Shown here one piece after another: positions 50,218 to 59,208 of a stretch of DNA of 64,000 nucleotides. Made by a program: the position numbers and the translations under genes. The first letter of the stretch is position 1. Each line of letters begins with the position of its first letter. The notes under the pieces were generated by a model. It did not search any database, was not told the origin of the DNA, and was given only the letters and a program-made list of their open reading frames with translations. The DNA is from Dyadobacter luteus (GTDB lineage Bacteria; Bacteroidota; Bacteroidia; Cytophagales; Spirosomataceae), in contig NZ_QNUL01000008.1 in NCBI RefSeq assembly GCF_003383615.1, forward strand, positions 62,001 to 126,000, in the 5' to 3' direction.

Positions 50218-52290
50218 ATGGCCATTACAGACCCCAAAAGATATACCGTTACCGCTGCATTGATTTACGCCAATGGACCCATTCACATTGGTCACCTTGC
50301 AGGTTGTTATGTACCCGCTGACATTTATGTGCGTTACCTTCGCTCGAAAGGAAAAGACGTGGCGTTCATCAGCGGAACAGATGAACATGGTGTACCTATT
50401 ACCATACGTGCGAAGAAGGAAGGACTTACACCTCAGCAGGTTGTGGATAAGTATTATGCTCAGATTGACGATTCGTTCAAGCAGCTGGGTATTTCTTTTG
50501 ATGTATACTCCCGCACCAGTAAGCAGATTCACCACGAGACTTCTCAGGAAATTTTCAAGGATCTGTACGATAAAGGTGTGTTTATTGAAGAAACAACAGA
50601 GCAGTATTACGATGAAACGGCGCAGCAATTTCTGGCCGACCGCTACATCGTAGGAACTTGCCCGGTTTGTGCCAATACCAATGCGTATGGAGACCAGTGT
50701 GAGCGTTGCGGTTCATCGCTAAGCCCTACGGAACTTATTGAGCCGCATTCGATGCTTTCGGGCTCCAAGCCGGTCATGAAACCTACAACCAACTGGTTTT
50801 TACCTCTTGATAAACTTCAGCCGCAAGTTGAAGACTTTGTAAACAGCCATCCCGAATGGAAAACCAATGTACTGGGTCAATGCCAGTCCTGGCTGAAAGA
50901 AGGCTTGAAACCTCGTGCAATGACACGCGACCTGGACTGGGGAATTCCGGTGCCTGTTCCCGGAACAGACGGAAAAGTGCTTTACGTATGGTTTGAGGCT
51001 CCTATCGGATATATCTCTGCAACGAAGGATTGGCTGATACAGAAAAACGGAACAGACGAGGGGTGGAAAAAATGGTGGGAGAAAAGTGACGACAGCAATG
51101 ACCAAACCAAACTGGTGCATTTCATTGGAAAAGATAACATCGTTTTCCACTGCATCATTTTCCCGGCTACGATTATCGCTGAGGGGAATCTGGTATTGCC
51201 GGATAATGTACCTGCAAACGAATTTATGAATCTGGAAGGGGATAAAATCTCTACTTCACGTAACTGGGCTGTGTGGCTGCACGAATACCTGGAAGAACTT
51301 CCCGGCAAACAGGATGTACTCCGTTACGTATTGACAGCAAGCGCTCCCGAAACCAAGGATAGTGAGTTTACCTGGAAAGATTTCCAAACCCGTAACAACA
51401 GCGAGCTCGTAGGTATTTATGGTAACTTTATCAACCGTGCTATTGTACTTACCCAAAAATTCTGCGACAGTAAAGTACCTGCACAAGGTGAACTGACAGA
51501 GGCAGACCAGGCAACGCTGGCAGAATTGGCCGCATTCCCGAACAGAATAGGTGAAGCTATTGAGAACTACCGTTTCCGTGAGGCTTTAAGCCTGATCATG
51601 GACCTTGCCCGTCTCGGAAATAAATACCTGGCAGACACACAGCCATGGCATGTGATCAAAACAGATCCTGCACGCGTGAATACGATCATGAATATTGCTC
51701 TGCAGATTTCTGCATCTCTTAGCGTTGTATCTGAGCCGATTATACCCTTTACTGCCGAAAAAATCCGTAAACAGCTTGGTATTGAAAATGCGAACTGGGA
51801 AAATGCAGGAAAAGCCGACTTACTGAAAGAGGGGCAACCAGTCAGTGAAGCCGGACTCTTGTTTGAGAAGATCGAAGACCATGTGATTGAAAAGCAGGTT
51901 CAGAAACTTCTGGATGCAAAACGTACTAATGAACTGGAAGGAAAAGTAGTAAGTCCGGTGAAGGCTGAAATACAGTATGATGATTTTGCAAAAATGGATA
52001 TTCGTGTAGCTACGATAACAGAGGCTGAAAGTGTCCCTAAAAGCAAAAAATTATTGAAGCTGAAAGTGGACATCGGAAGCGAACAGCGCATTGTACTGAG
52101 CGGTATATCTGAACACTTCAAACCGGAAGAAATTATCGGCAAAAAAGTACTTTATCTGGCTAATCTTGCTCCACGCAAGATGATGGGTATGGAAAGCCAC
52201 GGAATGATCCTGATGGCTGAAGATCGCGACGGAAGTCTGGCTTTCGTTCAACCCGGAAAAGAAGTATGGAATGGAGGAACGGTGAATTAA
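50218..52290 (+). CDS. metG: Methionyl-tRNA synthetase
   Basis: A 690-residue class I tRNA synthetase that charges tRNA-Met. It has the HIGH motif at 23-26 ([12 protein letters not shown]), the zinc-knuckle insertion with [20 protein letters not shown], and the KMSKS loop as K343-I-S-T-S ([12 protein letters not shown]), the variant usual in Bacteroidota. The C-terminal part (about 580-690) is the EMAP-II-like tRNA-binding OB-fold ([23 protein letters not shown]). Length fits enzymes with that appendage (about 680). It is followed by a terminator and stands alone. Confidence 0.97.
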   Translation: MAITDPKRYTVTAALIYANGPIHIGHLAGCYVPADIYVRYLRSKGKDVAFISGTDEHGVPITIRAKKEGLTPQQVVDKYYAQIDDSFKQLGISFDVYSRTSKQIHHETSQEIFKDLYDKGVFIEETTEQYYDETAQQFLADRYIVGTCPVCANTNAYGDQCERCGSSLSPTELIEPHSMLSGSKPVMKPTTNWFLPLDKLQPQVEDFVNSHPEWKTNVLGQCQSWLKEGLKPRAMTRDLDWGIPVPVPGTDGKVLYVWFEAPIGYISATKDWLIQKNGTDEGWKKWWEKSDDSNDQTKLVHFIGKDNIVFHCIIFPATIIAEGNLVLPDNVPANEFMNLEGDKISTSRNWAVWLHEYLEELPGKQDVLRYVLTASAPETKDSEFTWKDFQTRNNSELVGIYGNFINRAIVLTQKFCDSKVPAQGELTEADQATLAELAAFPNRIGEAIENYRFREALSLIMDLARLGNKYLADTQPWHVIKTDPARVNTIMNIALQISASLSVVSEPIIPFTAEKIRKQLGIENANWENAGKADLLKEGQPVSEAGLLFEKIEDHVIEKQVQKLLDAKRTNELEGKVVSPVKAEIQYDDFAKMDIRVATITEAESVPKSKKLLKLKVDIGSEQRIVLSGISEHFKPEEIIGKKVLYLANLAPRKMMGMESHGMILMAEDRDGSLAFVQPGKEVWNGGTVN

Positions 52291-52308
52291 CCGTTATACG
52301 GATAAATC

Positions 52309-52343
52309 AAAGACCTGTTTCTTTCCGAAGCAGGTCTTTTTTT
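52309..52343 (+). terminator. Terminator of metG
   Basis: AAAGACCTG (52309-52317) pairs with CAGGTCTTT (52331-52339), then TTTT. Confidence 0.8.
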
Positions 52344-52347
52344 GATA

Positions 52348-52683
52348 CTATTGAAATTCGCTTTCTACCTTTTTAAACAAGCTATTCAGTTTATCTGCCA
52401 GATTCTGGCACTCGTTCAGAGACAGGCTGTCAATTGAATTCAGAGCTGCGTTGGAGATCACATTACCTTCCTCATCAACGCGAGCGCCCTTTTGCTTTGT
52501 CAAAGACAATATCCCTTCCCATTCGGGTATGAGAGAATCTGAGAAATAACGTGGTTCGATGATGTTGAAGTAAGCTGACTGCGCTTTGAGTTTTTCTTTG
52601 AGTTTTTCTGAGGAGGTGGATTGCTTTAATTCTTCTACTAACTTGGAGAGTTCAATATATGCGAATATGTTCGACTTTTTCAT
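52348..52683 (-). CDS. Hypothetical helical protein
   Basis: A 111-residue cytoplasmic protein from the ATG at 52683. It is mostly helical and charged, with LSKLVEELKQSTSSEKLKEKL near the start and NALNSIDSLSLNECQNLADKL near the end. No signal, membrane segment, cysteine motif or known family. It converges on metG and lies alone on the strand, so context gives no clue. The longer frame to 52755 is not preferred since its extension is AT-rich and hydrophobic. Confidence 0.55.
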   Translation of the reverse strand: MKKSNIFAYIELSKLVEELKQSTSSEKLKEKLKAQSAYFNIIEPRYFSDSLIPEWEGILSLTKQKGARVDEEGNVISNAALNSIDSLSLNECQNLADKLNSLFKKVESEFQ

Positions 52684-52865
52684 AATTGTTGAGCTGGAGG
52701 TATAAGCTTGCTTTTGCTCCACTAAATTACAAATTGAAAAGCCATTTTTCAGCAAATTTTAAAGCTTTGCAATATTTTAACACAAAGTATTGGAAGGGTA
52801 TAATTTATTATAATAAAAATAGCATAACAACCACCTGAAATCGCCCTTTACAATACCTGAGGGCA

Positions 52866-52896
52866 CAAAAAAACCTGCAATTTTAAGTTTTGCAGG
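52866..52896 (-). terminator. Terminator of the Hsp20 gene
   Basis: CCTGCAA (52874-52880) pairs with TTGCAGG (52890-52896); minus-strand sequence continues in TTTTTTT. Confidence 0.8.
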
Positions 52897-52914
52897 CTCC
52901 TTTTTCGGGGTTGA

Positions 52915-53343
52915 TTACCACCGGTCTATGTCTACTTTTCTTCGGTAGTCACCCTGTTCATCTCCGTAGGGCAAATGCAGCACAAGATGTCTGTAACTAT
53001 CGTCATATCTGGCTGAGATGTTTTCAACACTAACACCTTCCGGTATTACAAATGTGTTGATAAACCGAACAGTCCTCCACTGCTCGTCTGCGGGCAGCGA
53101 TTTCTGAGAAAATATAGGTAGTAAATGAAATAATTTCAGGCTGGTAGAATTCTTTTTACCTCTGACAACTTCAAGCTGAAGATCATCCACTTCGATGCCA
53201 GGAATTTTGACAACAACCTCAAAACCATCCGACCCTCTTTCGAGCTGAATGGCTGGCTCACTCATTCCACCGTTTACTGTATTGATAAAATCTATGTTCA
53301 TCAACATCTCCTGCGGTATTTTTAGTTTGCTTTCCATGACCAT
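52915..53343 (-). CDS. Small heat-shock-like (Hsp20/alpha-crystallin) protein
   Basis: A 142-residue protein with an alpha-crystallin-like core: the first strand pair is GFEVVVKIPGIEVDDLQLEVV (about 40-59) and the end strands are FINTFVIPEGVSVENISARYDDSYRHLVLHLPYG. A longer, unusual loop (residues 60-92, with GKKNSTS) lies between. The C-terminal I-x-I/V motif is replaced by RRKVDIDRW. Small heat-shock proteins hold unfolded clients. The promoter TTTG-N18-TAAATTTG lies at 53409-53438. The first or the second ATG (53343, 53337) may be used. Confidence 0.75.
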   Translation of the reverse strand: MVMESKLKIPQEMLMNIDFINTVNGGMSEPAIQLERGSDGFEVVVKIPGIEVDDLQLEVVRGKKNSTSLKLFHLLPIFSQKSLPADEQWRTVRFINTFVIPEGVSVENISARYDDSYRHLVLHLPYGDEQGDYRRKVDIDRW

Positions 53344-53408
53344 CGTATGTTTAGGTTAACAATTTTACCCTATAAACGATAAACAATGTGCCATAGATTT
53401 ATTCTGAT

Positions 53409-53438
53409 CAAATTTATTCACATATCAGCACCACCAAA
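53409..53438 (-). promoter_or_regulatory. Promoter of the Hsp20-like gene
   Basis: Minus-strand TTTG (53435-53438), 18-nt spacer and TAAATTTG (53409-53416); transcript start about 53402, leader about 60 nt. Confidence 0.55.
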
Positions 53439-53583
53439 CAACAACCAAATAACTTATAATCAATACATTAAACACTAAACAAAGCACTTCTCAGGCTATC
53501 GATATAAAAAATCGCAACCTCTGACAAATGGGCAGTCCCATCCCATGCACAATGCCAATTTGTCTACAATGATGGTAAACACC

Positions 53584-53859
53584 TCAACGGTCGTTATGTC
53601 CCAAACCTCGGTCTGGAGCTATAATATCCCTCACTTTTTGTTTCAATTCCTTCGGTTCAGGAAAATGACCTTCTCTCTTTCTGTCCCAAATCAGAACACC
53701 GTCCAAATGAATCGTATAGCGTCCTGCTACCTCAGAAGGTACAAGAGTCACACCGTGCAGGTCATCACTAAATGTAGATAACAATTCCTGCGCCATCCAG
53801 GCTGACCGTAATAACCAGTTACATTTAGGGCAATATTCAATCGTGATTGCAGGCTTCAT
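53584..53859 (-). CDS. SelW/Rdx family selenoprotein homologue (Cys form)
   Basis: A 91-residue thioredoxin-like protein. The redox motif near the start is C-P-K-C (EYCPKCNWLL), where the vertebrate selenoprotein W has selenocysteine in the second position; here both are cysteine. The next segment, AQELLSTFSDDLHGVTLVPSEVAGRYTIHLDG, is the SelT/W/H family core, with G-x-F near the end (EGHFPEPKELKQ). A redox role is inferred for the family. Alone on its strand. Confidence 0.9.
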   Translation of the reverse strand: MKPAITIEYCPKCNWLLRSAWMAQELLSTFSDDLHGVTLVPSEVAGRYTIHLDGVLIWDRKREGHFPEPKELKQKVRDIIAPDRGLGHNDR

Positions 53860-54175
53860 ATATCAAAACAATTTTACTCAGAAACAGGAGTTTATTTTCC
53901 CCGGTTTATTTCACGGGAATCATCAGGAAAGATACTATATGAGAGCGACTTCATATCACTTAAATCAATTCACACCATGACTACCACTTAATAAGCAAAG
54001 TGTCACCCTGAATAAAATAAGCACTGAAATAAAAATCAAATATTTGATTATCAACAAGTTAATTTAATTTGCCGTTAAATCAATTTGTAGTTATATCCTT
54101 GGGTTTAAGATATCTTCCTTCTAATTTTAACCTGTTGTTAAATATTTCACTACCCATTTAATCTGCAATAACATT
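53860..54175. other. Divergent AT-rich region with palindrome
   Basis: 316 bp between divergent SelW-like and the 140-residue gene. It has a perfect 16-bp palindrome AATCAAATATTTGATT at 54034-54049. TAATTTG and TCAATTTG near 54070-54095 are near-matches to the -7 element. No coding frame. Confidence 0.55.
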
Positions 54176-54598
54176 ATGACTCAAGGGAAAGCCGTATTCA
54201 CAGGTGACGAAGGAGAAATTATCCTTGCCGCCGATGCAAAAACAATTAAAGATGGCCATAAAGGGCGCAGAAAAGAAATTGAAGAAGGAGGCAAAGACAA
54301 TTATGTGGAAGCTGAATTTTTTGGCTTAAATACTTTCAATAAACTTATTGCAAACTTTAAAGATGAATGCGTCGGATTCCGCGTTTACCATGGTAGCCGC
54401 CATGAAGATCACGCCGGTGAAGGTGTAAAGATCACCAAAGAAGGCTCGGCAAAACGAACCTCACGGGTGGTTATAGTTCCTGTCGATAAATACGGAAACG
54501 ACTTGAGATCGCCGAGAGGTCTTAAAGATGATTCAGGATCAGCTGTGGCCAATGGTCCTCTATGCCCGAACAAATGCGCACCTCCAACGAACGACTAG
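54176..54598 (+). CDS. Unknown 140-residue soluble protein
   Basis: A 140-residue hydrophilic protein, no signal or membrane segment. It starts MTQGKAVFTGDEGEIILAAD, has a middle stretch KLIANFKDECVGFRVYHGSR and ends in DDSGSAVANGPLCPNKCAPPTND, with two C-terminal cysteines (CPNKC). No family recognised. It lies 55 bp before the seven-helix membrane gene and so may be in an operon with the downstream sensor kinase system. Confidence 0.65.
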   Translation: MTQGKAVFTGDEGEIILAADAKTIKDGHKGRRKEIEEGGKDNYVEAEFFGLNTFNKLIANFKDECVGFRVYHGSRHEDHAGEGVKITKEGSAKRTSRVVIVPVDKYGNDLRSPRGLKDDSGSAVANGPLCPNKCAPPTND

Positions 54599-54653
54599 TT
54601 ACGGTTTTAGAGAAACCCTGGCTTGACTTTTACTAAAGGAACCAACAAACTAA

Positions 54654-55352
54654 ATGATTGACAAATACTTATACTACTTCAACTACGATATACTTGCCGG
54701 GACTTCAGTGGTAATAACATTATTACCACTGATTTTAATCATCTACCGAAAGGCATACATTGACCCATCCTTCCGGTTGCTTTTATTTTTTCTGATTTCG
54801 AAGTTAATCATTGATCTTGCCATGTTTCATTTGGCAGCCACGAGAGCGAATAACCTGGCATTATTCAATGCAACAATCGTGATCCGGTATGTTTTGTTGA
54901 GTGGGATGTTTTACTCTAAGTTCGAACGCGAGGCGATACGTCGTTTTATACTACCGGTTTCAGTAATTTTCAGTATTTTCACACTCTGGGATATCTGGCA
55001 ATGCAACGAAAATCTAAGCAACTTGCATCTTCACCGACTGGTACAATATTCGGCTACGGCAGAGTCAATCCTGATGATTTTATTAGTTCTTCTGTACTTT
55101 TATGAATTAATCAGATCTCTGAAAATACCTAACCTGCTGACTTTTCCATTTTTTTGGGTTTGTGCAGGCTTATTACTTTATTACTCGAGTATGGTGTTCG
55201 TAGCTCCGGCCCTGCACTATGCTGCTCAATGGGACTCTATCATGAAAATTGGATTACTGGATCGCATACCTTACATTTTCGACATAGTGAGTGTACTGCT
55301 GTTTAGCATGGGAATTTTAGTATTTTCAGCACGTCATTATGCAAGAAACTGA
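54654..55352 (+). CDS. Seven-helix membrane protein upstream of a histidine kinase
   Basis: A 232-residue protein with seven predicted membrane helices (near 13-30, 42-60, 70-88, 100-117, 130-150, 162-183, 205-226) and little loop sequence; charged residues are concentrated between helices. It resembles the short 7TM-type sensory proteins that in Bacteroidota occur as a separate gene ahead of a NarL-type kinase. Overlaps the kinase gene by 14 bp, so the two are coupled. Proposed role: signal receiver for the kinase; unproven. Confidence 0.7.
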   Translation: MIDKYLYYFNYDILAGTSVVITLLPLILIIYRKAYIDPSFRLLLFFLISKLIIDLAMFHLAATRANNLALFNATIVIRYVLLSGMFYSKFEREAIRRFILPVSVIFSIFTLWDIWQCNENLSNLHLHRLVQYSATAESILMILLVLLYFYELIRSLKIPNLLTFPFFWVCAGLLLYYSSMVFVAPALHYAAQWDSIMKIGLLDRIPYIFDIVSVLLFSMGILVFSARHYARN

Positions 55353-56202
55353 ACAAATGATATGGACCTTATTCGTAGGGACATTTGCCATGCTCATGAT
55401 GGCCTTCTTTGTTATATCATTTGTCCTCTATTATCAGAAACGCCGCTTTGCCGAAGAAAAAAAGCTAAATGAGATAGAGAAAAATTACAGCAGGCTCCTG
55501 CTTGATACCGCGCTCAATTCCGAAGAAACAGAACGCAGAAGAATCGCTCAGGATCTTCATGATGACATCGGGACCATGCTTTCTCTGACAAAACTGAGTC
55601 TCAACCAACTTTCCAAGGTGATCGGTGAGAATAGTGAGAAAGAGGAACAGATTATGAAGAAAACGCAATCTCTCGTGGAAGAAACCATTCTTCATGTGAG
55701 GCGTATCACACGCGATCTCGTCCCCACAACGCTGGAAAGGTTCGGGCTGGCGGAGGCTATAGATGAATTTATTCATAAACTGGAGCAGGTAAATACCCTC
55801 TCAATAACACTCAATGCCGGTACCGAAGAACTTCCCCGCCAGGGACAAAAAATAGAGCTGACTATTTATCGTATTATGCAGGAACTGGTCAACAATGCTA
55901 TTAAGCATGCAAATTGTTCCGAAATTGACATAAGCCTGGAAATGAATGACAAGTTTATAGGTCTACGTGTCACGGATAATGGAATCGGATTTGATCCGGA
56001 AGCTATCAAAGATGGACATTTGGCTGGTTTAGGACTGTTGGGAATCGAAAGCCGGCTTGCTATCGTAAATGGTACCGTACAGTACAGTAAAAATGGAAAC
56101 GGCGGTTCGTGCGCGTTAGCTCTGGTGCCGATTATAAGCGAGATCCCGGAAAATAAACCCGGACCGCTGCATCCCTTTCGTCGTGAAAAAGTGATTATCT
56201 AA
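55339..56202 (+). CDS. NarL-type sensor histidine kinase (HisKA_3)
   Basis: A 287-residue kinase. One N-terminal membrane helix (about 9-31), then the HisKA_3 dimerisation helix with H74 in RRRIAQDLHDDIGTM, followed by the HATPase domain with N box ELVNNAIKHAN, G1 VTDNGIGFDPE and G2 GLGLLGIESR. No PAS or other sensor domain is present; the 7TM protein upstream may supply the input. The response regulator follows 13 bp later, so all form one two-component operon. Confidence 0.94.
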   Translation: MQETEQMIWTLFVGTFAMLMMAFFVISFVLYYQKRRFAEEKKLNEIEKNYSRLLLDTALNSEETERRRIAQDLHDDIGTMLSLTKLSLNQLSKVIGENSEKEEQIMKKTQSLVEETILHVRRITRDLVPTTLERFGLAEAIDEFIHKLEQVNTLSITLNAGTEELPRQGQKIELTIYRIMQELVNNAIKHANCSEIDISLEMNDKFIGLRVTDNGIGFDPEAIKDGHLAGLGLLGIESRLAIVNGTVQYSKNGNGGSCALALVPIISEIPENKPGPLHPFRREKVII

Positions 56203-56215
56203 ACCAACCAAGCCA

Positions 56216-56872
56216 ATGTTAAAATTAGCTATCGCCGACGACCACGAACTTTTCCGGAAGGGATTTATATCCATGCTTAGTGGTATACCCGACTTTGAGT
56301 TCATGCTGGAGGCAGCCAACGGACAGGAGCTTCTGGACAAAATGGCTGCTAACACTCCCGATATCGTTTTCATGGATCTCCAAATGCCTGTTATGGACGG
56401 AATCCAGGCTACAGAAGCTACTTTTGAACGCTATCCAAATGTCAAGATCATTGTGGTATCTATGTACAATGAAGATCGGTTTGTGATCCATATGCTTGAA
56501 AAAGGCGTACAGGGCTACCTGCTGAAAGACACCAGTCCCGATGAAGTTGAAAAAGCCATACGACGTGTAGCTGATGAGGGTTTTTATTACAACGACTTTG
56601 TATCAAAGGCAATGCATCGAAAAATGGTAAACCGTCAACCCAATAAACATCCCTTTTTTCCGAATGCTGCCAATGTAGCATTATCCGCACGGGAAAAAGA
56701 AGTGTTGCAACTGATTTGTGATGGCTTGTCCACAACCGAGATCAGCGAGAAGCTTTTTATCAGTGTGCGCACCGTAGAAGGACACCGCCTGCGTGTACTT
56801 GAGAAAACGGGCACCAAAACCACCGCTGCAGCTGTTGCCTTCGCTTATAAAAATCAGCTACTCTCGGTCTGA
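56216..56872 (+). CDS. LuxR/NarL-family response regulator
   Basis: A 218-residue regulator. Receiver domain about 3-120 with the D8-D9 acidic pair, phosphoacceptor D54 (VFMDLQMPVMDG) and the conserved VSMYNE/Lys (K107 region GYLLKDTSPDE). LuxR-type HTH at about 150-215 (LSAREKEVLQLICDGLSTTEISEKLFISVRTVEGH). It is the output partner of the kinase encoded just upstream. Target genes are not evident in the window. Confidence 0.95.
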   Translation: MLKLAIADDHELFRKGFISMLSGIPDFEFMLEAANGQELLDKMAANTPDIVFMDLQMPVMDGIQATEATFERYPNVKIIVVSMYNEDRFVIHMLEKGVQGYLLKDTSPDEVEKAIRRVADEGFYYNDFVSKAMHRKMVNRQPNKHPFFPNAANVALSAREKEVLQLICDGLSTTEISEKLFISVRTVEGHRLRVLEKTGTKTTAAAVAFAYKNQLLSV

Positions 56873-56951
56873 AGTAAGTTCAGTTTCTGCTGACTGGAAT
56901 TTGCACTGATTTTATGGTATCTTTCATGCCATATCATCCTGCACAAATATC

Positions 56952-57632
56952 ATGAAAGTACTCATCGTTTGTACCAACCACGATACCTATCCTTCAAAAT
57001 CCGGTAAAACCGGCTCATGGCTGAGTGAACTGACGCATTTTTATGATGTCATGATTAGACGTCGGGTTCTTATTGATATCGTGAGCCCACAGGGAGGACA
57101 CATCCCGATTGACGAACGTAGCCTGGACCTGAAAGATGAAGTGAATCAGCAATATTGGGACGATGAGACATTTCAGCAAAAAATCACGAACTCTCTTGCC
57201 CCTGAACAGGTTCATGCAGAAGATTACCGACTTATCTATTTTTCGGGAGGCCACGGAGCTATGTGGGATCTCACGTCCAATCCGGCATTAGAAAAAATGG
57301 CCCGCACCATTTATGAGAATAATGGCATTGTAAGCGCTGTTAGTTATGGAGTTTGTGGTTTGTTAAATATCAAATTGTCTGATGGATCGTTACTGATCAA
57401 TGACAAATACCTCACAGGTCTTTCCAATGTGGAAGAAACGCTCCAGGCTTTTGTGAGTGAAGTACCTTTTTCCCTGGAAGACAAACTAAAAGAAAACGGA
57501 GCGCACTACACCAAATCGATGATCCCTTTTATGGAATTTATAGAGCTGGACGAACGCCTCATTACTGGACAGAATCCTCACTCAGCACGAAAAATCGCTT
57601 CAAAAGCTTTGGAAGAATTATTTGAAAAGTAA
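56952..57632 (+). CDS. DJ-1/PfpI-type protein with altered nucleophile elbow
   Basis: A 226-residue protein of the Hsp31/DJ-1 glutamine-amidotransferase-like family, with YFSGGHGAMWDL and KLSDGSLLINDKYLTGLSN typical of the YajL/Hsp31 subgroup. The position usually reading A-V-C-H-G-P has A-V-S-Y-G-V-C-G (VSAVSYGVCGLL), so the catalytic cysteine is serine and the histidine is tyrosine; a cysteine lies three residues further. It may lack the usual protease/glyoxalase-like chemistry. Alone on the plus strand, ending in a hairpin. Confidence 0.88.
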   Translation: MKVLIVCTNHDTYPSKSGKTGSWLSELTHFYDVMIRRRVLIDIVSPQGGHIPIDERSLDLKDEVNQQYWDDETFQQKITNSLAPEQVHAEDYRLIYFSGGHGAMWDLTSNPALEKMARTIYENNGIVSAVSYGVCGLLNIKLSDGSLLINDKYLTGLSNVEETLQAFVSEVPFSLEDKLKENGAHYTKSMIPFMEFIELDERLITGQNPHSARKIASKALEELFEK

Positions 57633-57672
57633 AACGGGAGGTTCAACAGCTATCACTATCAAACCTCCCGTT
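57633..57672. terminator. Hairpin between convergent genes
   Basis: AACGGGAGGTT (57633-57643) pairs with AACCTCCCGTT (57662-57672), 18-nt loop. On the minus strand the stem ends in TTTTA, so it best serves rfbC. Confidence 0.65.
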
Positions 57673-57694
57673 CCCAATCAACTTTGTTGATTGT

Positions 57695-58240
57695 TTATTT
57701 CCTGATCTCTCCGAAAAGTTCTTTTAAAGTAGGAAGAATCACATCTTTTTCCGACACGATAGGATCCGCCACGCCCCAGTATATACCCAGTTCAGGATCA
57801 TTCCAAAGTAGGCCTGATTCTGATTCTTTGTTATATACATTGGTACATTTGTAGCTAAAAACCGAATCTTCCAACGCCACAAAACCGTGTGCAAACCCTT
57901 CTGGTATATAAGCCATATTGTTGGTATCACTTCTCAATTCAAACACTTCGTGCTTGCCGAACGTAGGTGATTCCGGGCGGATATCCACAGCAATATCCAA
58001 TACACGGCCCGATATAACTCTGACTAATTTACCTTGTGCAAACGGAGCATTTTGAAAATGCAGCCCGCGTACAACCCCTTTTACAGAGAATGACTGATTA
58101 TCCTGAACGAAGTTGGTAGGTAAGCCAAGCTCTTTGAATACTCCCTCATTATAGGATTCAAAGAAAAAGCCACGATCATCTCTGAAAACGCGTGGTGTTA
58201 ATTCTACTAAACCCTTGATGGATGTTTCTCTGATCTGCAT
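57695..58240 (-). CDS. rfbC: dTDP-4-dehydrorhamnose 3,5-epimerase RfbC
   Basis: A 181-residue cupin-type epimerase, third step of dTDP-rhamnose synthesis. It shows RVFRDDRGFFFESYNE, NQSFSVKGVVRGLHFQ with the catalytic His (H76 region), GRVLDIAVDIRP and FAHGFVALED. Length equals E. coli RfbC (185). It stands apart from rfbA/rfbB (52 kb earlier), so the pathway is split; rfbD is not in the window. Confidence 0.96.
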   Translation of the reverse strand: MQIRETSIKGLVELTPRVFRDDRGFFFESYNEGVFKELGLPTNFVQDNQSFSVKGVVRGLHFQNAPFAQGKLVRVISGRVLDIAVDIRPESPTFGKHEVFELRSDTNNMAYIPEGFAHGFVALEDSVFSYKCTNVYNKESESGLLWNDPELGIYWGVADPIVSEKDVILPTLKELFGEIRK

Positions 58241-58347
58241 AGGTGTTGTGAATTGCTGATTGTTATGATGTTAATTACTGATATCTGTCTGCAAATTTAT
58301 GAATCTATTGTCATTGGTTGTAATTTCGGCGCAACATTTCGAAAATC

Positions 58348-59178
58348 ATGACGTATAAGAATCTTTTTGATCATATTTCCTCGAAGAAATCTTACCTCTG
58401 TGTTGGTCTGGATACTGACATACGTAAAATCCCTTCACACCTTCTGAGCGAACCGGATCCGGTATTTGCATTCAACAAGCAGATTATTGATGCCACGGTA
58501 GACTATTGCGTTTCGTACAAGCCCAACATTGCTTTTTACGAGGCCATGGGTGGAAAAGGATGGGAAAGTCTTCAGAAAACGATGGAATATATTCCGGATT
58601 CTCATTTCACTATTGCGGATGCCAAACGCGGAGATATAGGTAATACCTCAGGTTTGTATGCAAGAACATTTTTCGATCCGTCGTCATCAGGCCTCAACTT
58701 CGATGCCGTTACAGTTGCTCCTTATATGGGAAGTGACTCCGTACTGCCGTTTCTTGAGTTTGAAAATAAATGGGTGATCCTGCTGGCTCTCACTTCCAAT
58801 TCAGGCGGGGCGGATTTTCAGAGATTGGAAATAGACGGAAAACCTCTTTATGAACAAGTGCTTGCAAAATCTCAGGAATGGGCGGGTGCCGACCGTATGA
58901 TGTACGTTGTAGGTGCTACTCAGGCCAGGGATATTGCTCATATCCGGACCATTATCCCGGATCATTTCTTACTTGTTCCCGGCGTAGGTGCGCAGGGAGG
59001 AAACCTCGAAGAAGTATCACGCTTTGGTATGAACAGTCATTGCGGATTACTGATCAACGCTTCCAGAAGTATTATCTACGCAAGCAACGGAACAGATTTC
59101 GCCCAAAAAGCACAAAATGAAGCAAAGAGTATTCAGCAGGAAATGGCTGTTTACCTCGACAAATATTGTGTGCAATAA
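58348..59178 (+). CDS. pyrF: Orotidine 5'-phosphate decarboxylase PyrF
   Basis: A 276-residue type-2 (longer) OMP decarboxylase forming [17 protein letters not shown] is the first strand motif, [16 protein letters not shown] holds the D-x-K-x2-D catalytic array and VPGVGAQGG binds the phosphate. Type-2 enzymes (about 270) are usual in Bacteroidota and mycobacteria, compared with 245 in E. coli. It lies 30 bp before lysA, suggesting a shared transcript without functional relation. Confidence 0.96.
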   Translation: MTYKNLFDHISSKKSYLCVGLDTDIRKIPSHLLSEPDPVFAFNKQIIDATVDYCVSYKPNIAFYEAMGGKGWESLQKTMEYIPDSHFTIADAKRGDIGNTSGLYARTFFDPSSSGLNFDAVTVAPYMGSDSVLPFLEFENKWVILLALTSNSGGADFQRLEIDGKPLYEQVLAKSQEWAGADRMMYVVGATQARDIAHIRTIIPDHFLLVPGVGAQGGNLEEVSRFGMNSHCGLLINASRSIIYASNGTDFAQKAQNEAKSIQQEMAVYLDKYCVQ

Positions 59179-59208
59179 AATATCTTTTAAAATTCTATAA
59201 GTGCATCC

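Noticed and set aside
51244-51258. KISTS instead of KMSKS in methionyl-tRNA synthetase
   Set aside because: To my knowledge this variant is usual in Bacteroidota MetRS, so it is not a defect.
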